Part shown: piece by piece, positions 24,715-32,104 of the stretch
Layout of the letters: every line of letters begins with the position of its first letter
Position numbering within the stretch: position 1 is the stretch's first letter
NCBI GenBank assembly: GCA_025964395.1
Contig: JAOPYY010000159.1
Span: 1 to 49,124 of the forward strand
Source of the DNA: Actinomycetes bacterium
GTDB lineage: Bacteria; Actinomycetota; Thermoleophilia; Gaiellales; Gaiellaceae
Length of the DNA stretch: 49,124 nucleotides
Direction of reading: 5' to 3'
The notes under the pieces: model-generated
What the model was told of the DNA's origin: nothing
What the model saw: only the letters and a program-made list of their open reading frames with translations
The model's database searches: none
Position numbers and translations under genes: made by a program

Positions 24715-24752
24715 CTCTGTAGCAAAACAGCCAGGCCCCGCATCCTCACCCG

Positions 24753-24777
24753 CGAGACGTCCCCCAGGGGCGTCTCG
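24753..24777 (+). terminator. hairpin between the coiled-coil gene and tRNA
   Basis: CGAGACG (24753-24759) pairs with CGTCTCG (24771-24777), and CCCC pairs with GGGG inside, with one bulged base. It is located 38 bases after the gene end and 39 bases before the tRNA. Confidence 0.6.
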
Positions 24778-24816
24778 TGCCGTTCAAAAGCGGAGCGCGG
24801 TACCATTGACGCGCTC

Positions 24817-24889
24817 GGGGCGTTAGCTCAGCTGGGAGAGCGCCGCCTTTGCAAGGCGGAGGTCATCGGTTCGATCCCGATACGCTCCA
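24817..24889 (+). tRNA. tRNA-Ala, anticodon TGC
   Basis: A complete 73-base cloverleaf: acceptor GGGGCGT/ACGCTCC with a G3-U70 wobble, which is the alanine identity element, D arm GCTC/GAGC, anticodon loop TTTGCAA with anticodon TGC, and T arm ATCGG-TTCGATC-CCGAT. Discriminator base is A. The CCA end is not encoded (ATCATC follows). TACCAT at 24801-24806 is a fitting -10 box. Confidence 0.96.
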
Positions 24890-24995
24890 TCATCATCGTC
24901 TTCTCGTCGACTTTCGCGATTTCCCGCCCGACCGGCTCGTTAGGTATCCGGAGCTAGGTGCCCGGAAGGGGTAAGCGGGCGAGCGCAATCCGCCC

Positions 24996-25001
24996 TACGG
25001 T
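24996..25001 (+). promoter_or_regulatory. -10 box of the flippase-like gene, leaderless type
   Basis: TACGGT lies 7 bases before ATG 25009. The in-frame start at 24958 is therefore less likely. Confidence 0.5.
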
Positions 25002-25008
25002 GTCCTGG

Positions 25009-25938
25009 ATGCCCTCGTTCGCTCGGCTGAAGAAACCGCTCGCATTCGCTGCCGCCTCGGCGCTCGGCCTCGTCGGTTTCCTCGCCGTGGCGAAGCTCGC
25101 CAAGGAGCCCTGGCCGCTCTTGCACGCCAACCTGTGGCTGGCCACGGCCGCTGTCCTGCTCGCCCTGGTCAGTTTGCTGATCCGCTTCGCGGGCTGGCAG
25201 CAGCTGTTCGCACGCGACGGACGGCCGGATCGGCCGACCTGTGTCGGTGCCGGATCCGCGGCCTCTGTCTCCTCGAACTTCCTGCCCGCCAAGCTCGACT
25301 ACGCGCTCAAGGTCTGGCTCGTGCACCGGCTCTCAGGCCGCCGCCTCTCGCTGAAGGCGGGCACCGTCTCGGTCTGCATGCTCGGCCTGGTCGATGCAGC
25401 TGCGCTGCTGCCGCCTGCTCTCGTCGGGGCGGTGCTCGCCCCCACGATGCAGGTACGGCTGCCCTTGCTCGCGGTCGTGGCGGTTGGGCTGGCGTCTACG
25501 GCGTTGATCCTCGCCGCGCCGCGGCTGCAGAGGCTGCTCCCGAGCGGCCGCGTGAAGCGCTTCAGCGGCAAGGTGGCTGGACAGCGGACGAGCTGGCGCG
25601 AGCAGCTCACCGCCTACTTGCTCCTCTCCGCCTCGCTCTGGACGCGCGTCAGTGCGCTGATCCTGCTCCTGCTCGCCCTCCACATCGAGCTCTCGCTGAG
25701 CGGTGCGCTCGTCTTCATCTGCCTGACCGCGGGATCGGCCTTCGTGCCGATTCCCTCCTTCTCGCTTGGTGCCGGAACGGTCGCGCTCTCCGCGCTCGGG
25801 ATCGGTGTGGAGTCGGCGGCCCGCTTTGCGCTCGCGGTCTCCCTGACCTCGTTGCTCGCCGCGCTCACGCTGACCGTCGCCGTGGCTGTCTTCTATGCGG
25901 CTCGCCAGCTACGCGGTCGGCGGCTCACGTACGCCTAG
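25009..25938 (+). CDS. lysylphosphatidylglycerol synthase-type membrane protein (UPF0104)
   Basis: A 309-residue integral membrane protein with about eight spans. LLIRFAGWQQLFAR, the block SSNFLPAKLDYALKVWLVHRLSG and the C-terminal GSAFVPIPSFSLGAGTVALSALG match the flippase-like half of MprF (LPG_synthase_TM, UPF0104). No aminoacyl-transfer domain is attached, so it is more likely a lipid flippase or glycolipid-related protein than a synthase. It stands alone downstream of tRNA-Ala. Confidence 0.75.
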   Translation: MPSFARLKKPLAFAAASALGLVGFLAVAKLAKEPWPLLHANLWLATAAVLLALVSLLIRFAGWQQLFARDGRPDRPTCVGAGSAASVSSNFLPAKLDYALKVWLVHRLSGRRLSLKAGTVSVCMLGLVDAAALLPPALVGAVLAPTMQVRLPLLAVVAVGLASTALILAAPRLQRLLPSGRVKRFSGKVAGQRTSWREQLTAYLLLSASLWTRVSALILLLLALHIELSLSGALVFICLTAGSAFVPIPSFSLGAGTVALSALGIGVESAARFALAVSLTSLLAALTLTVAVAVFYAARQLRGRRLTYA

Positions 25939-25946
25939 ACCCGCGC

Positions 25947-25952
25947 TACCGT
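25947..25952 (+). promoter_or_regulatory. -10 box of the small basic protein gene, leaderless type
   Basis: TACCGT lies 7 bases before GTG 25960, directly after the previous stop codon. Confidence 0.5.
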
Positions 25953-25959
25953 TCTGCTG

Positions 25960-26154
25960 GTGGGCGGTAAGAAGCGTCTGACACCGCAGGGCGTCGCAAG
26001 GATGCGCAAGCGCGAAGCATCCGTCGGGCTCGACCCGGAGGACGCAGCCGCGCAGTGGCTCGGCGAGCACGACGCACCACCGCCGCCGAAGACACCGAAG
26101 TCGGCGAAGAAGTCCGTGACGCTCCACCGCTTCAAGCAGCGACGCGGCGAGTGA
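25960..26154 (+). CDS. small basic hypothetical protein
   Basis: A 64-residue protein rich in lysine and arginine, with a proline-rich middle (APPPPKTPKSAKK) and the tail VTLHRFKQRRGE. I do not recognise it. Support for it being real is its own TACCGT box 7 bases before the start and a composition unlike a random frame. It might bind nucleic acid; this is a guess from charge alone. Confidence 0.58.
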   Translation: MGGKKRLTPQGVARMRKREASVGLDPEDAAAQWLGEHDAPPPPKTPKSAKKSVTLHRFKQRRGE

Positions 26155-26269
26155 CGAGCTTGACCCGCCGCTGAGCGCTTGGAGTGTCGCGCGTGGTCAA
26201 GCGGACGAGGCAATCGGCGCACGTGGTCACTTGGTTTTCGCAGGTCACCGCTGGGAGAGGGTGAGCCGA

Positions 26270-26962
26270 ATGAAACTGAACGACCTGCTGCGGATGGCCG
26301 CGCTCGCTGCGGTGACCGGCGGGTGCTTCGTGGCATCGGCCGTCGCGAGCGGGAACCTTGTCGTCAACGGCAGCTTCGAGAACGGCTATCCGGCTGTATC
26401 GAACGGGCCGGGGTGGCAGGCGGTCGGGTACCTGGGCTATCCGAGCGACCTGATCCCCGGCTGGACGCAGACCGGCGGTGGCGTCGACTGGCACCTCAGC
26501 CAGTCCGATCCGGAACCCGCCGCGCAGGACGGGAGCTACACGATCGACTTGATCGGAACCGACGCCGCAGGCGCGATCCAGCAGGACGTGCCGACGACGA
26601 CCGGCGGGCAGTACGCGCTGTCGTTCTACTACGCCGGGCATCCGCTCTGCATCGGCGGTGGAAGCGCCTCGGCGCTCGTCAGCGCGGGAACATCGTCGAC
26701 CGTCGTGACGTCAGGCGCAACCAACACCTACACGCCGGTGACGCTCAACTTCACCGGGACGGGTGCATCGACGCCAATCTCGTTCCAGAGCGACACGGCA
26801 TCCGGCTGCGGCGGAGTCCTGATCGACAACGTGTCCGCCGAGCAGATGCCCACGACGAAGGACCAGTGCAAGAAGGGCGGCTGGCGGAGCTACGGGATCT
26901 TCGAGAACCAGGGCGAGTGCGTGCGCTTCGTCGCCACCGGCGGCAAGCACACGCTGCGCTAG
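26270..26962 (+). CDS. secreted choice-of-anchor C / DUF642-like protein
   Basis: A 230-residue exported protein. A signal peptide (LRMAALAAVTGGCFVASAVAS) is followed by GNLVVNGSFENG, IPGWTQTGGGVDWH, AAQDGSYTIDLIGTDAAGAI and YALSFYYAGHP, the pattern of choice-of-anchor C or DUF642 carbohydrate-binding-like beta domains. The last 33 residues form a separate module with two cysteines, DQCKKGGWRSYG and NQGECVRFVATGGK, which I recall at the ends of many secreted proteins of this bacterial group. GGGAGAGG lies 9 bases before ATG 26270, so that start is preferred over those upstream. Confidence 0.75.
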   Translation: MKLNDLLRMAALAAVTGGCFVASAVASGNLVVNGSFENGYPAVSNGPGWQAVGYLGYPSDLIPGWTQTGGGVDWHLSQSDPEPAAQDGSYTIDLIGTDAAGAIQQDVPTTTGGQYALSFYYAGHPLCIGGGSASALVSAGTSSTVVTSGATNTYTPVTLNFTGTGASTPISFQSDTASGCGGVLIDNVSAEQMPTTKDQCKKGGWRSYGIFENQGECVRFVATGGKHTLR

Positions 26963-26979
26963 CAGGCCGGGTCTCTCCG

Positions 26980-27672
26980 TCAGGCCGCGGACGGCCCCCG
27001 GAGCACGATCTCGTCGTAGAGCGTCCGGTAGCCGAATCGCCGGTTCAGCGCGAGCATCCCTTCGAGCCGCACCTCGTTCGCCGTGCGCAGCGTCGTCACG
27101 CCGTTCGCTTTCGCCCACCTGATCTGTGCGCGCTTGATCGCACCCGCGATGCCGCGGCCGCGCGCGTCGCGTGCGACGGCCATGAACCCGTTCTTCCACT
27201 GGTCGTCCTCATGCTCGAGGTAGCCGTAGCCGAGCACGCGGTCGCCGTCGAGCGCGATGAAGTACGCCTCCGGCGGATTCGCGGCGAGCCCCCACTGGAA
27301 CCACGCGTCGCTGACCGTCGACTCGCTGCGCCCCGGCTGGTCCGGGTGCGCGATCTGTGCGAGCTCATAGAGCGCGGGCGCGAGATCGGGCCGCTCCGCG
27401 AACGTGACGAGCTCGAACGCCGGCGGATCCGGATCGGGAGCGGCCGCAACGTCGAGCTCCGAGATGACGTAGCGCCGCACCTCCTCGTAGCCGCGCGGCT
27501 CGAGAAACGCGACGACCTCCGGCGTACGGTCGGTCGTCCACACCTCGAGCCCGGTCTTCCCGAGCGCGCGCGCCTGCGTCGACGCCTCGCGCCAGCGCTC
27601 CTCGTCGATCTCGCGGAACCACACCTCGGCGTACGGGAGGTGCTCGAGACCCGGCATCAACGTGACGAGCAT
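26980..27672 (-). CDS. GNAT-family acetyltransferase, N-terminal half degenerate
   Basis: A 230-residue protein with two GNAT-like halves. The second half is complete: YFIALDGDRVLGYGYLEHE, the acetyl-CoA loop VARDARGRGIAGAIKRAQIRWA and the end LALNRRFGYRTLYDEIVL. The first half shows only its rear part (GLEVWTTDRTPEVVAFLEPRGYEEVRRY), so the gene may be cut short at its 5-prime end. ATG 27672 has GAGAG upstream; TTG 27690 is an alternative. A TAGTCT box is at 27701-27706. Beyond it lies the repeat-bearing gap. Confidence 0.78.
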   Translation of the reverse strand: MLVTLMPGLEHLPYAEVWFREIDEERWREASTQARALGKTGLEVWTTDRTPEVVAFLEPRGYEEVRRYVISELDVAAAPDPDPPAFELVTFAERPDLAPALYELAQIAHPDQPGRSESTVSDAWFQWGLAANPPEAYFIALDGDRVLGYGYLEHEDDQWKNGFMAVARDARGRGIAGAIKRAQIRWAKANGVTTLRTANEVRLEGMLALNRRFGYRTLYDEIVLRGPSAA

Positions 27673-27755
27673 TGACGCATTCTCTCGCAACGACGGTCGG
27701 AGACTACGGGCCGATTCGCACGCACCGAGCGGTCAGGTATCGCAGGGTCAAGTCC

Positions 27756-27782
27756 GGTGTCAGACACCCGCACGAAAGTGCG
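27756..27782 (+). repeat. 27-base structured repeat, copy 1
   Basis: GGTGTCAGACACC (6-base arms around one A) followed by CGCAC-GAAA-GTGCG, a 5-pair stem with a GNRA tetraloop. It is identical to copy 2 over all 27 bases. Confidence 0.85.
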
Positions 27783-27834
27783 CAGGAAGTGCCACAAGAT
27801 TGCGACCACGCGAGATGTCGTGCGTCGTCGTGCT

Positions 27835-27861
27835 GGTGTCAGACACCCGCACGAAAGTGCG
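27835..27861 (+). repeat. 27-base structured repeat, copy 2
   Basis: Exact second copy, 79 bases after the first. The sequence between and beyond them is unrelated, so the unit boundaries are sharp. Confidence 0.85.
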
Positions 27862-28044
27862 TCGCAAGCGTGACGAGGGTGTCTGCTTTTCGTGCTCCTC
27901 ATCGTCGGTCGGCTCGCGCTCGCCGTCGGCGGCTGGACCGTGCAGGGACTCCGCTGGGCAGCGTCCGGCGGGCGGGCGCGCGCGGTCCCGCAACCTGCTT
28001 GAGGCATTGCTTAACCCTGTTAATGATCGGTCCGGCGGTGCTGC

Positions 28045-28050
28045 TAGCTT
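28045..28050 (+). promoter_or_regulatory. -10 box of the ABC exporter, leaderless type
   Basis: TAGCTT lies 6 bases before GTG 28057. A short AT-rich patch (TTAACCCTGTTAATGATC) is 20-35 bases upstream. Confidence 0.5.
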
Positions 28051-28056
28051 GCCGAG

Positions 28057-29835
28057 GTGAGTAGGCGTTTTCTTTCCGTCGATCCTCCGGATCTGAGCCT
28101 CTGGCCGACGGCGAAAGGGCTCGCCAGGTTGTGGCGCGAGCAGTGGAAGATCGTGACCGTCGGTCTGGTGTGCGCGTTCGTCATGACCGGGCTGTCCTTG
28201 GCGATCCCGCTCGTCATCCAACGGGCGATCGACCATGCGATCGCGCCGAAGAGCGGACACCGCGCGGCGCTCTGGCCGTACCTCGCAGTCGTCGTCGTGC
28301 TGGCGATCGTGCGCTTCTTCGTCAACTTCACGCGCCGCTACGCGACCGCGCGCACCGGTGTGCGCGTCGAGGCGCGGATGCGCGAGTTGCTCTACCAGGC
28401 TTACCTCCGCTACCCGCGTGCGTTCTACGACCGGCACGCGACCGGCCAGGTCGTCTCGCGCGCGACGAACGACCTCTACCCCATCCGTTACTTCATCGGC
28501 TGGGGCATGACGCAGGGGATCCAGTCCGTGATGATGATCGTCGGGATCGCGATCGTCCTCTTCCTCGTGGACGTGAAGCTCGCCGCGCTCGCGCTCGTCG
28601 CGATGCCGTTCGTCGCCGTGCTGACGTTCATGTTCGGACGCAAGGTGATGCCGGTGTCACGCGAGGTGCAGCAACTGAAGGCCGACGTTACCGAGGCCGC
28701 AGACGAGGCCGTCGTCGGGATCGAGATGGTGCAGGCGTTCGGCCGCGAGGACGACGTCCAGGCGCGCTTCGGCGTGAAGGCACAGGCCGTGCGCGACGGC
28801 GTGCTGCGCCAGGCACGGATCGAAGCGGCGTTCCTGCCCGGGCTGCTCTTCCTGCCGACGCTCTCGATCGCCGCGGTCGTCTACTTCGGCGGCCGCGACG
28901 TGATCAACGGCGCGCTCACCTACGGCCAGTTCTTCCTCTTCTACCAACTGCTCCTGCAGCTCGTCTGGCCGCTCGAGGCGCTCGGGTGGATCCTCTCGCT
29001 CGGGCAGCGTGCGACCGCGTCCGCATCGCGCAGCTTCGCGTGGCTCCAGGGGATCGAAACGATTCCCGAGCCAAGCCAGCCGACATCGCTGCCCGCAGGG
29101 CCGCTGGGCGTGCGCTTCGAGGACGTCCACTTCTCCTACGGCAGCGGTTCCGAGGTGCTCTCCGGCATCCAGCTCGAGGTCGCGCCGGGCGAGGTGATCG
29201 CCGTGTGCGGCCCGACCGGTGCTGGGAAGACCTCGCTGCTGAACCTGCTGCCGCGCTTTTACGACCCAACGGACGGGCGCGTGCTGGTCGGCGGCGTGGA
29301 CGCGCGCGATCTGCCGATCGAGGACCTGCGAAACGCCGTCGCGATCGTCACGCAGAAGCCGATCCTCTTCTCGATCCCGCTGCGCGACAACCTGACCGCG
29401 GCGCGGCCCGATGCACCCTGGGACGAGGTCGTCGCGGCCTGCGAGGCCGCCGGCGTCGCGCACTTCGCGTCGGAGCTGCCTGACGGCTACGACACGCTGA
29501 TCGGCGAGCGCGGCGTCAACCTCTCCGGCGGGCAGCGCCAGCGCGTGGCGCTCGCGCGCGCGCTCGTCGCCGGCGCGCGCGTGGTCGTGCTCGACGACCC
29601 GATGTCGGCGGTCGACACGCAGACCGAGCGCCACCTCGTCGAGAACCTCAGGCCCGCGCTCGCGGGTCGCACGGTGCTGATCGCGACGCAGCGGCTCTCG
29701 ACCGTCGAGGTCGCAGACCGCGCGGTCGTCGTCGACGACGGCGTGATCGTCGAGTCGGGCACGCCCGACGAGCTGCTCGCGCGCGGAGGGCTCTTCGCAC
29801 AGCTCTTCGGCGAGGAGGTCAGCGCTGCCGCGTAA
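28057..29835 (+). CDS. heterodimeric ABC exporter, subunit with degenerate ATP site
   Basis: A 592-residue fused permease-ATPase with six spans (residues 30-310) and an ATPase domain (residues 345-592). Walker A GPTGAGKTS and signature NLSGGQRQR are intact. The catalytic glutamate after Walker B is aspartate (VVVLDDPMSAVD), and the switch histidine is glutamine (IATQRLSTV), as in the degenerate partner of TM287/288 or BmrCD exporters. It therefore needs the next gene product for hydrolysis. Multidrug or lipid export is likely; the cargo is not known. A MarR regulator gene lies 1.7 kb downstream in convergent orientation. Confidence 0.9.
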   Translation: MSRRFLSVDPPDLSLWPTAKGLARLWREQWKIVTVGLVCAFVMTGLSLAIPLVIQRAIDHAIAPKSGHRAALWPYLAVVVVLAIVRFFVNFTRRYATARTGVRVEARMRELLYQAYLRYPRAFYDRHATGQVVSRATNDLYPIRYFIGWGMTQGIQSVMMIVGIAIVLFLVDVKLAALALVAMPFVAVLTFMFGRKVMPVSREVQQLKADVTEAADEAVVGIEMVQAFGREDDVQARFGVKAQAVRDGVLRQARIEAAFLPGLLFLPTLSIAAVVYFGGRDVINGALTYGQFFLFYQLLLQLVWPLEALGWILSLGQRATASASRSFAWLQGIETIPEPSQPTSLPAGPLGVRFEDVHFSYGSGSEVLSGIQLEVAPGEVIAVCGPTGAGKTSLLNLLPRFYDPTDGRVLVGGVDARDLPIEDLRNAVAIVTQKPILFSIPLRDNLTAARPDAPWDEVVAACEAAGVAHFASELPDGYDTLIGERGVNLSGGQRQRVALARALVAGARVVVLDDPMSAVDTQTERHLVENLRPALAGRTVLIATQRLSTVEVADRAVVVDDGVIVESGTPDELLARGGLFAQLFGEEVSAAA

Positions 29836-31660
29836 CCAACGCACCGGCCTGACGCGCCTCGGGCGCTATCTGATCGGTCGCCGCAAGCGCGTCGCCCTGC
29901 TCGGGCTGCTCGGCGTCTGCTCGGCCTCCGCGCCTGTGGCCGCGCTGCTGATCGTGAAGGACGCGATCGACCACGGCATGCGTGCGCACGACAAGACACG
30001 GCTGGGAGTCGACGTCCTCGTGTACCTCGCGATCAACGGGCTCGCCTGGATCATGCAGACGTCGCTCGTCCGCGGCCTCGCGGGCGTCGGCCAGGACGTC
30101 GTGCTCGGCCTGCGTCAGGATCTCTTCGACCACCTGACGACGCTGTCGCTCCGCTACTTCTCGCAGCAGAAGGCGGGCTGGATCATCTCGCGCCTCACCT
30201 CCGACGTCGACGCGCTCTCCGACGTGCTTTCGCAGGGACTGACGACGCTCGTCGTCAACACGCTCACGCTGCTCGCCGCGATCGTCGGCCTATTCGTCCT
30301 CGACTGGCGGCTCGGGCTCGTCGCGCTCGTGATCCTGCCGCCGACCCTCGTGCTCACGCGCTGGTTCCAGGTGAAGTCGCACGCTGCGTTCCTGCGCGTG
30401 CGCGAGACGATCTCGGCGCTGACCGCGCAGATCGCCGAGTCGGTCTCCGGGATGGCCGTCATCCAGGCGTTCAACCGCGAGCGCGCGTTCCTCTCCGAGT
30501 TCGACAAGGCGAACGACGCCAACCGCGTTACGAACACCTACGCGCAATACCTCAACTCGATCTTCTTTCCCGCGGTCGAGCTGCTCGGCGTCGTCGCGAT
30601 GGTCGCAGTGCTGTGGGTGGGTGGCCGCATGCTCGGCCACGGGTCGCTGACGATCGGCACGCTCGTCTCGTCGGTCTTCTTGCTCAACCTCGTCTTCCAG
30701 CCGCTGCAGGAGCTCTCCGATCTCTACGGCCAGGTGCAGTCGGCCGGCGCGGCCATGGAGAAGATCACGACCGTGCTCGACACCGAAGCGGAGATCCACG
30801 ACGAGCCGAGCGCGATCCGCGCGCCGCGCATCGAGGGCGACCTCGTGCTCGACCGGGTCACGTTCTCGTACGGCAGAGACCCCGTGCTGCACGCGATCGA
30901 TGTCCATGTCAGGGCAGGACAGTGTCTCGCCCTCGTCGGCGAGTCCGGCGGCGGCAAGTCGACGACCGCGAAGCTCGTCGGGCGCTTCTACGACCCGGAC
31001 GAGGGTGCGATCCGTGTCGACGGCCACGACCTGCGCTCGCTCGAGCTGCGCACGTACCGCCGCCAGCTCGGCGTCGTCCTCCAGGATCCGTTCCTGTTCG
31101 CCGGCACGATCGCGGACAACATCCGCTTCGCACATCCCGACGCGACCGATGCCCAGGTCGAGGACGTCGCGCACGCAGTCGGCGTCGACCGCATCGCGCG
31201 CCGCTTCGACACCGGGCTGCAGCACGAGGTGCGCGAGGGCGGCGCGGGCCTGTCGGCCGGCGAGCGCCAGCTGATCTCGATCGCACGCGCGCTGCTTGCC
31301 GATCCGCGCATCCTGATCCTCGACGAGGCGACGTCCAACATCGACCGGCCGACGGAGATCCTGATCGAGCAGGCGCTCGACCGTCTGCTGCGCGGCCGCA
31401 CCTCGATCATCATCGCCCACCGCCTCGCAACCGTCCGCCGCGCGGACGAGATCCTCGTCATGGAGCACGGGCGCATCACGCAACAAGGCACGTTCGACGA
31501 CCTGCTCGCCGTCGAGGGGCCCTTCCGCCGGCTGGCGGCGCAGTTGAAGGACACCGCACTTAAGGGTGTGGGGGCTCAGCTACAGGCGGACGACGAGATG
31601 CCGGTGACCGGCAGCCGCGAGAGCAGCTCGGCGAGCGTCGCGAGCTCCGAGCCCGAGTAG
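29825..31660 (+). CDS. heterodimeric ABC exporter, catalytic subunit (CTG start)
   Basis: Partner of the preceding gene, about 611 residues. Walker A GESGGGKST, Walker B ILILDEATSNID and switch histidine IIAHRLATV are all canonical; the signature reads LSAGERQ. No ATG, GTG or TTG exists upstream of GTG 29936, yet starting there would delete the first membrane span (RKRVALLGLLGVCSASAPVAA). CTG 29825 has GGAGG 6 bases before it, overlaps the first gene by 11 bases and gives the normal length, so it is the best start. The last 30 residues are read antisense to the MarR gene. Confidence 0.82.
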   Translation: MPRNQRTGLTRLGRYLIGRRKRVALLGLLGVCSASAPVAALLIVKDAIDHGMRAHDKTRLGVDVLVYLAINGLAWIMQTSLVRGLAGVGQDVVLGLRQDLFDHLTTLSLRYFSQQKAGWIISRLTSDVDALSDVLSQGLTTLVVNTLTLLAAIVGLFVLDWRLGLVALVILPPTLVLTRWFQVKSHAAFLRVRETISALTAQIAESVSGMAVIQAFNRERAFLSEFDKANDANRVTNTYAQYLNSIFFPAVELLGVVAMVAVLWVGGRMLGHGSLTIGTLVSSVFLLNLVFQPLQELSDLYGQVQSAGAAMEKITTVLDTEAEIHDEPSAIRAPRIEGDLVLDRVTFSYGRDPVLHAIDVHVRAGQCLALVGESGGGKSTTAKLVGRFYDPDEGAIRVDGHDLRSLELRTYRRQLGVVLQDPFLFAGTIADNIRFAHPDATDAQVEDVAHAVGVDRIARRFDTGLQHEVREGGAGLSAGERQLISIARALLADPRILILDEATSNIDRPTEILIEQALDRLLRGRTSIIIAHRLATVRRADEILVMEHGRITQQGTFDDLLAVEGPFRRLAAQLKDTALKGVGAQLQADDEMPVTGSRESSSASVASSEPE

Positions 31661-32043
31661 CGCCCGAGGAACAGCTCGTCGATGCCGCGCAGGTGCGTGA
31701 CCGACGCTTCGCTCAGCTTCTGCGCGCCCTCGTCCGTCAGCTTCGCGTAGGACACGCGTGCATCCGACGAGCACGTCTGCTTGCAGACAAATCCCGCGCG
31801 CTCGAGCCCTTCGAGCAGCCGGGTGATCCCCGACGCCGTCAGAAGAATCGACTCTGCGAGGTCGACACGCCGCATCATCCCGGCCTCGGCATGTGACAGG
31901 TGCAACAGCACCTCATAGTCGTTCAGCGTCAGGCCGTGCTCGCGCTGGAGCTGCGCGGACAGCTCGCGCGTGATCGCCGAGTGCGACCGCAGGTAGGCGA
32001 TCCACGATTCGAGCCGCTGGGGAGGTGAAGAGATTTGGGTCAT
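31576..32043 (-). CDS. MarR-family regulator
   Basis: A 155-residue winged-helix regulator. The DNA-binding part reads LTLNDYEVLLHLSHAEAGMMRRVDLAESILLTASGITRLLEGLERAGFV, followed by the wing CSSDARVSYAKLTDEGAQKL. MarR proteins usually repress nearby efflux genes and respond to small ligands; here exporters lie on both sides. GAGGG is 7 bases before the ATG. Its 3-prime end overlaps the ABC exporter gene by 85 bases in convergent orientation. It is divergent from the ABC-2 exporter, with 61 bases between. Confidence 0.9.
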   Translation of the reverse strand: MTQISSPPQRLESWIAYLRSHSAITRELSAQLQREHGLTLNDYEVLLHLSHAEAGMMRRVDLAESILLTASGITRLLEGLERAGFVCKQTCSSDARVSYAKLTDEGAQKLSEASVTHLRGIDELFLGRYSGSELATLAELLSRLPVTGISSSACS

Positions 32044-32091
32044 AGTTGCGCCCTCAAGTGTAGCGCGGATCGCGGGGCCCAGGGACGTCGA

Positions 32092-32097
32092 TAGATT
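32092..32097 (+). promoter_or_regulatory. -10 box of the ABC-2 exporter operon, leaderless type
   Basis: TAGATT lies 7 bases before ATG 32105. ATAG (32091-32094) and CTAT (32101-32104) flank it as a short inverted repeat, a possible part of a MarR site. Confidence 0.5.
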
Positions 32098-32104
32098 CTC
32101 CTAT

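Larger units (their letters stand above)
27691..28044. other. gene-free region with structured repeats
   Basis: Apart from the two repeat copies listed separately, this 354-base stretch holds no convincing gene: the small frames across it are low in complexity and share peptides only because the repeat is read twice. A partial third match, GGTGTCTGCTTTTCGTGC (27878-27895), resembles a decayed inverted copy. The region ends at the promoter of the ABC exporter. Confidence 0.6.

Noticed and set aside
24817-24889. tRNA-Ala as an attachment site of an integrated element
   Set aside because: No integrase, no repeated tRNA end and no change in composition downstream.
26155-27675. A long plus-strand frame through the anchor protein and acetyltransferase
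   Set aside because: It is a shadow of two real genes and starts ahead of a well-placed ribosome-binding site for ATG 26270.
27756-27861. Repeat pair as a CRISPR array
   Set aside because: Only two units, a 52-base spacer, strong internal palindromes and no cas genes.
27672-28064. Small frames across the repeat-bearing gap, with a twice-seen peptide SDTRTKV
   Set aside because: The shared peptide comes from reading the 27-base repeat twice; there is no start signal or coherent protein.
29936-31660. GTG 29936 as the start of the second exporter subunit
   Set aside because: It would delete the first membrane span and leaves no ribosome-binding site; CTG 29825 fits better.
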